Source: Glomus cerebriforme (lineage: Eukaryota > Glomeromycota > Glomeromycetes > Glomerales > Glomeraceae). From it: 64,000 bases of DNA. The position numbers and the translations under genes are program-made. The stretch is from the NCBI GenBank assembly GCA_003550305.1, contig QKYT01000130.1:85960-149959 (forward strand), in the 5' to 3' direction. Positions 38,501 to 51,179 of the stretch are shown here, one piece after another. Below the pieces are notes generated by a model. That model was not told the DNA's origin, searched no databases, and saw only the letters and a program-made list of their open reading frames with translations. The first letter of the stretch is position 1; each line of letters opens with the position of its first letter.

Positions 38501-41500
38501 AATTACGTCAATTAGATAGGAAATAATATAGAGAGAATAATATGAATAATATATTATCTGTTTACATAATTGTTAAAATGGGGATTTTGGAAAATGCCAT
38601 ATATTCCTTCGGAAGAAACATTCAATGATGTCCATGTATGACCTTCATCAATACTTCGCCATACAACGTTGTCCATTGTCCGTGCCAAGATAGTGTTTGT
38701 TTTATTAAAGTAAAAGTAATCAGCAATAAGTTGCTCAAATATTTTCTGTTAAATTTTGTAAAAAATTATTTAGAATATTTTCTTAAAGTTAATATCGAAA
38801 TTTATATACATACCGTTTTGGAAATAATAGTTTTTCCTGTTTTTTAAGAATAAAAAAAAATCGATTAATTAAACATTATTATTTGAAGTATGTTTAGAAG
38901 ATTATGCTAATTATTAATACCTGAATCACAATCCTTTTTAATCTTTTTATCAAGGTCTTCCCCGTCTTTACATTTTGATTTTTTCATTTTAACATAACCT
39001 GAATGTCCTTCATATGTATCCTTACAATTAGATGGACGATCTGGATCAGGACCCATCAATTCACATTGTCCTGCTGCATTGCGCCAATAACCATAAGAAC
39101 TGGAAAAAAATAGAAAATTCAAGAAATGTATTAAAAATAAATTAAACAAATATACTAATTATATTACTAAACTTACCACTCGAAATCATGCTTGGTACAT
39201 GGACATATTTTTCTTTCCGGGGGTTTTATTTCAAGTTCTCCAATATGACATTCTACGTCGGCTTTACGTCGCCAATGTTTTATCTAATATAAAGTTTAAT
39301 AAAGAATAAATTCATACCTTATATGGAAGGAGTCTATATTAAATACCAACCTCTTCACCCAATAGACACTTATGATCTTCACTGTTTTCGTCCATTGGAT
39401 TCCATAATTCAAAATCATCTTTATTACCTAAAAAATTAAAATTGGATATAAAAAAAAATTTTTTAAATTAAAAGAACTAAGCATTATTTATATTATTATT
39501 ATTATTAATTCTATTTACATTTTCTCTTTTCTAATTGTGAAAAATCAATTGTAATAACGACTGGACTAGCTTCGCTTGTTGAAGTCGGAACGGTGTGTCC
39601 TATTAACAAGAACTTCATACTGGTGGATTCTGGATTTGTAGTAAGAATTGAAGCTCTAATAGGAGTTGAAGTAGTAAATATATATTTATTCCAATCTCTT
39701 CCGTAATTCCAGCTATACCTATAATCGCAAAAAAAAAAAAATTTTTTTAAATAAATATTTATATTTTAAGAAATTGATTTTAAGGTATTAAATCAACCTA
39801 CAAAACATGATCTGTAGGAGCTTTATTATCTATAACAACAATTATTGTTCCTTGGTCACCAAATTCATATAAACTTGCTCCACGTCGAATTTCATTCCAA
39901 TTTCTACCACCATCACGGCTCATAAATGTGTTACATTCGGAGTATGGTAAAAGGTATTGTCCAAAATTACCAACCCCGATTAAAAGACCAGTAGAAGATG
40001 GAGCACTAAATATACCGCCTGGACCACGAATATCAGTGCGGCCATGTAAATTAAGATAGCAATCCTGAAAAAATTTATTTTAAAATAATTTAATAAATTA
40101 TAATTATATATATAATTATTCTTCGAAATTTACAGACCTGACAATTACTGCCATCGCTATCTAAAGTCTTTACATTTTTCAAACGTTTCCAATGAGAGCC
40201 TAAGATTAAAATTGATAAATTTTTAAAAAACAATTTTAATTTAATATCATAAAAGAAATAATTTTACTCACCATCATCATAACTTATTTTAGTAGTAACT
40301 TTTTTCTTGATATATTCATTAAGTTCTTCAACATTTTCAACCTGATTAGCTAATATAACTCCATCTAATCCCTGAACTTTTTCAAAATCCACATTTCCAT
40401 AAATATTACGATTCGTGTTATCAAGGATTTTATTAAAGGCTGTACCATTCGAGTTAGATTTAAACAAGGAACCATACTCAAATCCAACTTTTAAAGATTT
40501 GTATACGTCAAGGAATATAGAGCCGGTAGTGGATGGGAGGATAGTATATGCCTGTATATTAAAACAATTAACATATGATTTCTTACTAATTAGTAGTTTC
40601 ATATCAAACTTACTTCTTGGTTTACATTAATATCAGGAGGGAAAGTTGCGTCAAAAAATTTTTTTCCATCTTCTGAAATGTGAAGCAACAATTGTCCGCG
40701 TTCTTCCTATTAAATATACGTATCGTCTTAAAAAAAAGGTATTTAAATTAAAAATATAATTACGAAATTTAAACACTAAACAAACCGTAGCAACAGCCAT
40801 AAATTCATTGAAGACGAAAAAATTAACAACGTTATTTAATAAAACTTCTTTTGACCCTCCATCAGTTCTCATTTTATAAAGTTGTAAAGGATTTGCTTCT
40901 GATGTTCTACCGCCTAATACATCTTGAGATATTCTTGAATTTTTATACTTGTATGATGAACAAAAGACTGCATCTTCATCTGTTTCAAATTCTGTATCCT
41001 TGCCAAAAATACATTTTTCTGCCCAAGTTTCAATTTCCTTCCAGCTTTTCCCGTTGTCTGAAGAGAAGTAAGTTACTGAATGACATCCAGGGCATGGAGT
41101 ACCGGCCATAAATAATAACCAATCATTGTTCTTTGGATGGAAATCAAGTAGTTGAAGATTAAGCATATTGGGCTCTTTTTCAAGTTTAGTTTTATCAAAA
41201 GTTTTTCCACTATCTGTAGTATACCACATATAATAAGTATCACCATCAGCTTTATCCGGAAAGAAATAAGCCTTAAAAAAGAAAAATTAAATAATTAAAT
41301 AAATACTATTACATTGAATAATTGGTTTGAAGATTTTTAAAGTAATTAAATTTACCCTAGTTTTGTCATGATCATGCAAGAACATATAAGCAATAGATCC
41401 GGCTTCAGAAAGGACATCTTCCCAAGTACTGCCTTCGTCTTCACTTCTTTTAACTTTGCCATCAGCTGTCTTGAACATTAAAGTCTTTAAAAAAAAGAAG

Positions 41501-44364
41501 CATACAGTTAGAATTATTCAAACTTTTTAATAAAATTTATTAGGGATAAAACTCACCGTAGATTTAGAGAAATAAAAGTAAAAACCCATAGCAAAATTAG
41601 CTATTCTATGTGTAACTTCTCCGTATCGTGGAAGACCAGAATGATCTAGAAAATTATTGAATCAAAATTTTTGATGAATTCATTTATGTAAGCTAATAAA
41701 AGTAGATGATTTATTTTACCTCCCGAGCAATCTTTGGTTACTGGTTCATCAAGTTTTACTGACTCTGGATATGATCTATCACACTTGCTTCCTGGGTTTT
41801 TACGAAAACCTGAACTTCCCAAATATGTTTTATGGCCATCTTTACATTCTCCTTCGGGAATACGTTCAGGTAGTAAAGGAATACACTTCTCCTCGGCTTT
41901 ATCAAAAATGTAATTGAAATCACTAAAATAAAATAAAGGTATGAAATAAATATTATAAACTAACATTTATTGTAAATAATTTTGAATTTACCATTCGAAA
42001 TCCCTTTTTGTACAAGCGCAGATAACTTCATTTATTTCAGGAGGTGATTGAACGAAACAACGAGCATCAGCTTTACGACGGTGATAAGTAATCTATAAAG
42101 GTTTCAATCATTTTAGATATTTTAAATTAAATCATTCTAAACATCTTCACAATTTACCTTTCGACCCATAAAACAATCAGGACCAGACTCAGATCGTTTC
42201 GGAACCCAATCATCGAATTCATCAGGATTACAATCTCTATCGAATAATTTCGAGAAGTCTAATTTGAATGTAAAGTATCGATTATCACTGCCGCCATCAT
42301 CGGGTCTATTATGATTCGGAACAGCAGCACCAAAGAGGATGAAATTCTTTGATATTGAATCTGTTGTAAGCAATTTTGCATAGATTTTTTGTCCTAAGGA
42401 ATGGTTAATCCTAAAAAAATTTTATTTAAAAAATTAGTAAATTTAAATATAAAAAAAAAAATTTTTTTTTTTTTTATCTTAAGCGTACCAAGTTTCACCA
42501 CGATCATAACTATATAAAATTTCATCAGTTGGTTGTTCATCATCGACTATAACTAAGATTGTTCCATAATGACCAATTCCATATATATGTGCACCAAGTT
42601 TAACAACTTTCCACGTTAATCCTCCATCATAAGAAAGAAAAGTATCACATTGATCATAAGGTAAAAGATTTTGTCCTACATTTCCAACACCCATTAAAAC
42701 ACCCGGAGCTTCGCCAGCTGAAAATGTATGACCCTTATTGCGTGTGACTGAATGTAAGTGTAATGAACATTCTCCTTGTTCCCAGTTTCCAATATTACAT
42801 CTAAAACCGGAACCTCCCAAATTTTTTTCTGGAGGTTTAATAAATTTCCATGTAATTCCATCATCAATAGAAATTTTAGATTGTAATTTTTTTTTAAAGG
42901 CCTTTCCTTTATCAACATCATCATAGTTGCTCACAATATTTGCGAGTAAAATCCCACCAACACTTTGCGAAAGTTTAAAATCCACCAGACCATCCTTATT
43001 TCGATTTGTATGATTCAAACGATCAATAAAATAAGTTCCGTTGGAATTTGAGAAAAACAAAGTTCCTGTATTAGAAGATTCGGATGAAAATAAATCAACA
43101 ATCAAATGGCTTGTTGGAGATTCGAGTATAGTATATGCATGTTCTTTTTGCCCTTCATGTAATGGAAAAAATGCTCTTGCCCATTTTAGTCCATCTGTGG
43201 AAACATACATTTTCATATCAAAAGAATTAACATCTTTTACAGCTGCAGCCAAATATTCTTGAGTTTCTCCAAGTCCTACAACACCCCTGACATCACCACC
43301 AGAATCAAAATCTATGGTTTTGATGGTATTTTTAAAATAATCATCAGACTCGACCAAACGATAATCACTTAATTTTCTCATCGAGCCATTTCCAGAAACA
43401 TCATGTTGAATACAAAAAATCGATTGTACGGGAGCCTCATCAAATTTTTTACTACTAAGAGCCCATATACATTTGTCAGTATTTTCAAGAAGTAATTCTG
43501 GTGATGTCCTAAATCCATCTCTTGTGAAATAAGTCTTAAAAAAAAATTTTAAATATGAATTTCCGTATAAGTAATGATAAATCAATCAAAAAGAAATCAT
43601 TTAATTTCAATTTAAAATACCAACCACATCAGTGCATTCAAAATCAGTGCATTTAGTTCCTCTAAATAACACATAATCCTCTCTAGCATAATTAAATGAT
43701 AACACTTGATCATTCTTGGCTGGGGTTATGGGTGTAGTAAATTCCTGCCAAGTTTTTCCTTTATCAGATGTTTTATAATGTTTTATATCGTTTGTAATAA
43801 TATAAGCCTAGATTTAATTGTAAAAAGGTGCGTTAGTTATTCTGAACAAATATTATAATTTATAATCAGATTAATTTCTTTTCAGGAAAAAAAAAAAATC
43901 TTACATGACTTTCTGAAAACTTGTGTTCAATTAAAGCGGCAGCAATATTCTTAGGAACGCCGGAAACCGGCTCCCAACTAGCTCCTGCATTATTTGATAT
44001 CCAAACATCACCACCATAATCGTGATATAAAATATTCTTTTTCACACGTATAATACGTATATAAATTGATAAAAAAAATGCAAGAAAAAATTTATTAATT
44101 TTTTTTCAATTTTTATTTGCCATATAACATTTATATAATTTGACCCATTTCATAACAATGTAAATTGATAATGCTTACGTCGCTTCTTTTAAAATGAAGG
44201 AAAGCTCGAGCTGGAAGGTGTTCGAAGCCCCAACGGTCAACTTTAACGCTTTGAGCTCCGACCAAAGTTAAGCAAATAATACTCAATAAAAATAAAAGTA
44301 ATATATTTATTAACGTTATTTTAGGAGTATAAACTCCAAAACCATACACCGACTTGTTTGCCAT
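35554..44364 (-). CDS. VPS10: Vps10/sortilin-type sorting receptor with three Vps10 units
   Basis: 32 exons splice in frame to 2111 residues. Exons 1-7: 44179-44364, 43905-44036, 43625-43807, 42489-43534, 42158-42410, 41992-42092, 41720-41922. Exons 8-18 run 41645 down to 38921 and exons 19-32 run 38836 down to 35554. A signal anchor/peptide (about residues 16-38) precedes three successive beta-propeller units with Asp-box repeats such as TSDSGTTF and SDNGKSW. Each ends in the same Cys-rich module: a KRKADxxC-like segment, CxCTKxDFEC, a Cys-containing block and a final CSG or CDSG. Approximate limits are 1-700, 701-1357 and 1358-1990. One membrane helix (about 2014-2038) and a 73-residue tail with an acidic C-terminus follow. 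Yeast Vps10 carries vacuolar hydrolases from Golgi to endosome and has two such units. Three donors are GTTGGT instead of the common GTAAGT type. Confidence 0.92.
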
Positions 44365-44854
44365 TATGGAAAACAAGCAAGTAACAAATGTCTTTCGTTA
44401 AAAGCAATAAAAATCGATACTTTTAGATGAAAAAAAGATTTTGGCTTTTATCGTTACACTAACTTTAAATGATTGCGCGGAATATTCTTAGTAGAAAAAA
44501 AAAAATTTTTCCATTTACACTAACAGTTAGGCAAACAGACCGCAGTATTTTCCTTAAATATTTCGCTCACAATTCTTATCTTTTATCTTTTCAAAAGCTT
44601 CCGATAAAAACATTTTTTTGGAAATTTCATAGTGATAACAATTTATAACCTCAAATATTATTAAAAGGTTCAGCCACATAAAAAATTATTTTAATATATA
44701 TATAGAGCGCAGGAATACCGTGGCTTTAACACACACGGTAGCGATTAATTTAGCAAAGCAATTATTATTATATAACTATACAATTATATCTATCATTCAA
44801 CGATATCTACTAAATTAAATTATTATAGATAATCTAAAATCAAAAGATACGCAT
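44365..44854. other. Intergenic spacer, VPS10 promoter / ABZ1 3' end
   Basis: This 490-base spacer separates two minus-strand genes. It contains the VPS10 promoter and the ABZ1 3' untranslated region. No element was recognised. Confidence 0.4.
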
Positions 44855-47800
44855 TCAATCAACAATCTTGTTCATATATTCTAAAACACTAATAATTTAT
44901 AAACAAATATTTTAGTTTAATAAATGATATAACATAACATAAATTAACTAAATATTACCTTGGAATAATAGATTGTGATTTTAATTCAACTTCATCCCAT
45001 TCTGACTCGGCATTAGAAAGATAAACAATAGCTCCACCTGCTCCAACTGTTATTTCACCTGTTTCAACACAAATAATAGCTGTTCTAATAACAACACTGA
45101 ACTGAGAAGTTCCTTTCTTTTGACCATTTCCATCCTGCAAAGAAATATAACCTAAACATCCAGAATAAACACCTCTTGGTTTATTCTGTTCTAATTCATC
45201 TAATAATTGAACAGATCTTAATTTTGGTGCTCCTGTCATTGATCCTGGAGGAAAACATTTCCTTATAGCTTTAACGCAATCTAAACCTTCTCTCAATTGT
45301 CCTCTAACTGTAGTCACGAGTTGATGTACAGTCTCATATGACTCAACTTTCATTAAATAAGGAACTTGTACCGTACTTGGTTGACAAATTTGTGTTAAAT
45401 CATTACGAATCAAATCCACAATCTTTTTTGTTAAAAAAAAAGGAAAAATAAATAAATATTCAAAAAAAAAATGGATTAAGTAAATTTCCATAACTTGAAC
45501 GATAAGTTTACCATCAAATTCTCTGAACGTTCTTTAATATCTCCTTCAAGAAGGCTCATCCTTTTCATATCTTCTTTCTTTCGTCTCGCTTCACATAAAG
45601 TTCCTTTATCACATTCTTCCAAATTTAAACAAAAACATCCTTTTGCTCTCGCAACAGTTCCTTTAATGGGCTTCATTTCCATAACTCCTTCATTATTAAT
45701 TTGTAAAAACTTCTCAGGTGATGAACTCATTACACATACACCTTCGGTTGGAAAATACAATAACGCTGAAAAAGGAGCTGGATTGAATGATCTAATACAT
45801 TGATAAAGTTCGACCCAATTATCATCTAGCTTTTGCGGTAAATTTGTTCTGAATTGTGTTGTTAAACACAATTCATAACTTTGTCCTTCATATATATACG
45901 AACGCGCTTTTTCTATTGCCCTTATATAAGCATCTGATTTTATATCTGGTGTAAAGGGAGCTTGAACTGAAGAAGAGACCTTCTCATTCTGATTATTTTT
46001 TTTAAGTGAAGTTTGTTTAGAACTGGATATGAAATTATCAAAACTACGTAATTTTTTCTCTATAGACATGGTCCACAATAAATAATCAGCATATGATAGT
46101 CCGGGATGCATTCCTAACTCATTGTCCACATAGTCAACTTTCATATGATTTTTATCTTCGGGTCGAACTAATCCTGCTAACCACATTTGTCTCTCTAAAT
46201 GATCAAATATGATTGCCTGAGTTGTAAAAATAAATGCCGAATCTGGATTATTAGAAGATTGAGAACATTGTTGATCTGTTGGAATTGTATAATTTGGTAA
46301 CGATTCCCTTTTCATCTCATAACCAAAATAACCAACCATTCCCAATCTAAAATCGAAGGGAATCTTTTCTTTAACATCTTGCAAAGTCCCATCATCGTGT
46401 AATATCCTTAAACTTTCCATACGCTGATTAAAATGTTTCATAGTCTCTGACATCCAATCCCAAAATGTTTGATTATCTGCTATCTTTTTATTAATTACTG
46501 ATCCATTTGAACATTTAATTAAAAGTTTCTTACTAAGTGTTGAATAAAATGTTGAAAATGAATTTGAAAGTGCTGGCGTTGATCCCATAAATGAAAATCT
46601 ATTAACTCTATCAGGTTGCTAAGTAATGAAGCGAGAAGAAATTTTAATGTTATATAAATAATATTTATTTATCTGTTTTTTTTTTAAAAAAAAAACATTA
46701 TAATACCCTTGCACTATCCAACCACCAAGTTCCAACTGTAGATTTGTCAGCTGCTACAATATGTTGAAATACCAAAGAAGGATCAAACCATAATTCTTTT
46801 TCCAATTTCTTTAATACCAAACAATATTTAGTAGAATTCTTTGATGTCAAAGGCTTAAAAATATGCAAATTTTTTGATAAAACCGAATGTGACAAAATAT
46901 GCAAAGGAAGTTTTGCACGAGGAAATGTTACCCCACGCTAAAAATTCAATAAATATATAAATAAATAATAAATACAAATAATTTCTTTTAAAGAGAATAT
47001 TTCAACCTTTTCTGAAAAGATTCTAGAAATCATCAGAAAATTCTTGAGCAATTGATATCCATTTTCAGTGCAAATAGACTATATAAGTGATGACAAATTT
47101 AAATTAATTAGATGATGAAATAATAAGATAAAAAAAGCAAAGAATTGACAAACCATGCCTCGGGATGAAATTGAACACCATAAATAGGTTTACTAATATG
47201 ATTCAGTCCCATAATTGTACTTGACTCTTTTAAAGGAGATGTTGCTGTACTATCATCTTCAGAACACCAAGCTGAGACCATTAATTCTGATGGTAAATTT
47301 TTATTTTCAACAATTAAACTATGATATCTAACAACCCAGAATGGGCTTGGAATTCCATAATATAAAGACATAGAATCAAAAGTTCCTTCATGATAAACAG
47401 GGCTTAATCTTCCATGCATAATTTTTTTTGCATTTGTTATCTAAAAAATTTTTTTTTATATATAAATATATATATAAATTAACAATAAAATGTCTTATCA
47501 AAAATATATATATACCTGACCACCGAAAGCAACACCTATTCCTTGATGCCCTAAACAGACACCAAGTATAGGAATATCGTTTAATTCTTCTAATATTTTG
47601 GTACATAATCCAAAATCCTATAAATATAAATAAAGATAATTAAGATTTATATGGGTTTAAAAATTTAATTAAATTATCTACTTTATCTCAAGAAATTCAT
47701 ACAGAAGGAGTTTCTGGACTACCTGGCCCAGGTGATATTATAATGTTATCAAAATGCGGAAATATATTTTCTTTGAAGTCGTTCCTGTTAAAAAGAGAAC

Positions 47801-48065
47801 CTTTACATCAACATATGTTATATAACGGATCAAATTTTGAAATTTGATATTACCAAGAAAATTGATTATTGCGAATAACAACTACATTTTCAATACTTTT
47901 TTCACTATCCCAAAGTTGTAACAAATTAAAAGTATAAGAATCATAATTATCAATGATTAAAGTCCTTAAGGATGAAATATCTCTATTTTCAAACTCTAAT
48001 AATGTATTAAGAGATAATTGTACCCCTTGATCATTCAAGTTTGTTAGTCCTTCTTTAAAAGACAT
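44855..48065 (-). CDS. ABZ1: 4-amino-4-deoxychorismate synthase, PabA-PabB fusion
   Basis: Nine exons (47854-48065, 47703-47784, 47516-47617, 47159-47440, 47007-47078, 46707-46937, 45512-46618, 44959-45422, 44855-44888) give 861 residues. The N-terminal glutamine amidotransferase has [25 protein letters not shown], the nucleophile loop [10 protein letters not shown] and FHPE followed by SICTENG. The C-terminal half is chorismate-binding: SPEKFL, PIKGT at about 644-648, [24 protein letters not shown] and GAGGAIV. PIKGT, with its Lys, marks PabB, whereas anthranilate synthase has PIAGT. The enzyme makes aminodeoxychorismate for p-aminobenzoate and folate in the cytosol. The intron at 47079-47158 fits only as GC-AG (GAG then GCATGG), because the nearest GT donor breaks the frame. 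The last exon, 11 codons including the stop, supplies a short C-terminal helix and is less certain. Confidence 0.93.
47079..47158 (-). other. ABZ1: Probable GC-AG intron in ABZ1
   Basis: Joining after GAG (47159) to TCT (47078) gives [12 protein letters not shown], the canonical end of a class I glutamine amidotransferase. The intron then begins GCATGG and ends AG. Using the nearby GT (GTTTGT, five bases further) leaves phase 2 and brings a stop in the next exon. Confidence 0.7.
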
Positions 48066-48354
48066 ATCGTGTTTTTTTTTGTAAAATAAAATGATATATA
48101 TATATATATATATTTTTGATTTAGATAATCTTTAGAGGCCGAGACTGCGGTCTGCGGAGTAGATTTATGTGAGAAGAATCATGTGATTTTGTTAAATTTG
48201 ATCATTACATAATTACACTCTCGCTTTATAGAAAACAATTTAAATTCCTTAATATCAAAATAAATTAATCACATGACTAAACATTTTAATGAAAATAATT
48301 TTTTGTTCTAAAATGCCAGTTTGCTTTTATTAATATCGTACATGAAGGCGAAGA

Positions 48355-49216
48355 TTAGTTATTATCAGAAGAATGTAATAACTGTTCTTTAACACCATCG
48401 ACTCTATCAATTAAACCTTGAATATATTTAACTGCTTCTCGTCTTTTCTTCCTAGCAGTTTCAAATTCAGGGGGACAAACAACATCATCTAAAGAAAGAA
48501 GAGTTTGCATTAAATTTTCTATAATATAATGATGAGTATCAACTAATTTTGATTTAGTCGTATCATCATTATTTGTATTTTGATTAGAAAGAAAAGAAGA
48601 AGCAGAAAATTCAAATGATTCAATTTGTGGAATTAATTTTGTCTTTGTTTTTTCAATAGACTGTGAAATCCTTTCTATCAGAGCATGTTCTTCCGGTGAT
48701 CCTGTTGTTGTTTGAATTAAATCTTTGGCCTAAATATTAGAATACGAATTAATAATTTATTTTTTTTTTTTTTTTTTTATTTTTTTGAGAAAACAATGAT
48801 AATTAATCTTACGCACGTCTGGTTTAGTACCCATTAAAAGTACTTTTGAAGATGGACCGATTCCTAAAGAAGCCAATGTAGCCATATCATCTTTCATTAT
48901 GGCTATTAAAAGGAATTAATATTTGATCCAACAAAAAAAGAAGGCTTACAAAATAATATTAAATACCTCCAGAAAATACCAATTTTTGTCCATTAACGGG
49001 TACACCAGTAATTTTTTTCAGACGTTCTTTTAATTGTTTCAAATTAGTTTCCTCTAGCGAGCCGGCCCCTTGTCTTTCAAAATCCAAGTGAATCTTCTCT
49101 CTGCCCCAGTTAACAATGATCTCGTGAGTCCGCCTTGTCTCTAAAGATTTTCTTATATTAATTTATTAAATAAATAATAAAATACTTTAAAAAATTGTAC
49201 CTTCCAACGGCTTCAT
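48355..49216 (-). CDS. UBL-BAG domain co-chaperone (BAG1-like)
   Basis: Four exons (49201-49216, 48967-49140, 48817-48902, 48355-48729) give 216 residues. Residues about 10-90 form a ubiquitin-like fold: IIVNWGREKIHLDF, LKQLKERLKKITGVPVNGQ, KLVFSGAIMKDD and LASLGIGPSSKVLLMG, parallel to BAG1. The C-terminal half is helical, with a BAG-domain-like run (VDTHHYIIENLMQTLLSLDD, then RKKRREAVKYIQGLIDRVD). BAG proteins bind the Hsp70 ATPase domain and speed nucleotide release; the UBL can link to the proteasome. The first exon is short (16 bases). The start ATG is the only one in frame after an upstream stop, but an additional upstream exon cannot be excluded. The third-exon donor is GTGCGT. Confidence 0.82.
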
Positions 49217-49599
49217 TGAGACTGGTAGTATAGGAAAAAATAAAGGCCTGGCGAATCGCCAAAGGAATATAATCGGAAGTGCTATGTCGACGGAAATGGT
49301 GAATAAATTATTTTATCTAGAACAAAATTAAATTTAACAAATTTAACCCAACTTACAAAGTTACCGCTGACTTGTTTTATTTGAAAGTCACGAGTCACGA
49401 TTTCCTGCGTCATAAATTGGACTGCTTTTTACTCACTGGACTTTAAATCATCGATATAATTCAGTTAAGAAATTGATTTCGAAAAGAAATTTATAAAAAT
49501 AGGTTTTTTATAATAATAATAAATTTTCTTATAGATTTATTTTTAAAAAAAAAAAATTTTGAAACTTATACAGGTATTTTTTTCACTAGAAGTTGTGAA
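49217..49599. other. Intergenic spacer
   Basis: This 383-base spacer lies between the BAG gene and GAL7 (both minus strand). It contains the BAG promoter and the GAL7 3' end. No feature was seen. Confidence 0.4.
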
Positions 49600-50824
49600 T
49601 CACGTGCGTTTGTAGTGTATTTCTGAACAATGTTTTAATTTATCAGCAGCTTGTTCAGGTGTAAGATCACGCTGCGGCTCGGCGAGTAATTCGTAGCTAA
49701 AATATGATAAATATGATCAATATCAGAAATAAATTTAAAATAATTTTAATTAATGACAAGTTATTTTAACTTACCCAACGAAAAATTTCTTGATTGTTGG
49801 ACTTCTCAACAAAGCAGGATAAAAGTGTAAGTGTAAATGTGAATCATTCGCATGATCTTTATCATCAACGGGAGCTTGATGAATTCCCATTGAGTAAGGG
49901 AAAGAACATTCAAAAACATTATCATATCTACAAGTAATTCTACGAATAATGTTAACAAGATCCTGTAAAATATTTCCATTATCCCCATTCTCCAAATCCA
50001 ATAAACTAATAATATGTGATTTTGAAATTATCATGGTTTCATAAGGCCAAATTGCCCAAAATGGAGTTAAGCAAATGAAGGAATTATTTTCACAAACTAC
50101 TCTCGGTTTATGTTTTAATTTAATAGTTTCAAGATGAATATAATCACATAATAAGCATGAATGGTTTTTTTCATAATAATTTTTCATTGAAATTAACTCT
50201 TTAGTTGGTTCTTCTGGTATTGATTCTGTACACCAAATTTGACAATGTGGATGTGGATTTGAACATCCCATTAATGATCCTTTATTCTCAAATATTTGAA
50301 TATAATTAATAAAAGATTTCGTTGACATTTCTCGATATATTTTTATCCATGATTGAATTATATGTAATATTGCATCTTCTGACATTTCTGCTATAGTAAC
50401 GTTATGCTTTGGAGAAAAGCACATTACTTTACATTCACCTCTAACACCTTCAACTCGTAACAATGACGAAAATTTATCTAAAAAAATAAAAATTCATTAA
50501 ATTTTTGAATCAATTAATCCCTCAATTATTATTATACATACCTTCAGATTGCTCTAAATATTCGGGCTGATCAGTTTTAATAGCAGCAAAATCATTATTA
50601 AATACAAATGTATTTTCATATTGAGGATTTTTATCTCCTTGGACTCTACTATTACCAGGACACAGATAACATTCTGGATCATAATCTGGTAATAATTCAT
50701 TATCATTAACTTCTTTTTGTCCTTTCCATGGTCTTTTTGTCCGATGTGGTGAACATAACACCCACGAATTTGTTAACGGATTAAATCTACGGTGAGAGTT
50801 TTCTTCAAAATTAAATTTTGTCAT
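49600..50824 (-). CDS. GAL7: Galactose-1-phosphate uridylyltransferase
   Basis: Three exons (50542-50824, 49775-50477, 49600-49696) give 360 residues, close to yeast Gal7. [22 protein letters not shown] opens the family signature. CYLC at 52-55 and a later His fit the zinc site. The active-site [11 protein letters not shown] places the covalent His at about 172 of HPH (170-172). GIHQAP and [14 protein letters not shown] follow, and the C-terminal [19 protein letters not shown] is the conserved end helix. The enzyme of the Leloir pathway exchanges UMP between UDP-glucose and galactose-1-phosphate. The GAL1 and GAL10 genes are not in this window, so there is no visible GAL cluster. Confidence 0.97.
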
Positions 50825-51179
50825 CGGGATACTTCATAACCTGTATCACCTTACATTTGTAAATAAATATTACGTATGCTGATCAAGACGATCGTTTAAA
50901 TGTTCTTGTGTTGTATCGATCTATTTTTATTACCATTGGCTAATGATTTATTTTAATAAAAAATTCGGTTTTTTTATTGCCAAACATTTAATTTTAATAT
51001 AAATACAAATTGTAGCTAATGTATAATATGATAATAATGCTGAAATATGTATAAAGTCACAATAAATTATCTAAATCTTGATTCTTGCGAAGAATTGATC
51101 CCATATTTATTATATAATGAAAGGGCTTGAGTTAAATATATTTTAATAATGTTTTTCAGATCATAAAAAGAAAATAATA
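50825..51179. other. Intergenic spacer
   Basis: This 355-base A/T-rich spacer between VAC14 and GAL7 holds the GAL7 promoter and the VAC14 3' end. No upstream activating motif of the Gal4 type (CGG-N11-CCG) was noticed. Confidence 0.4.
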
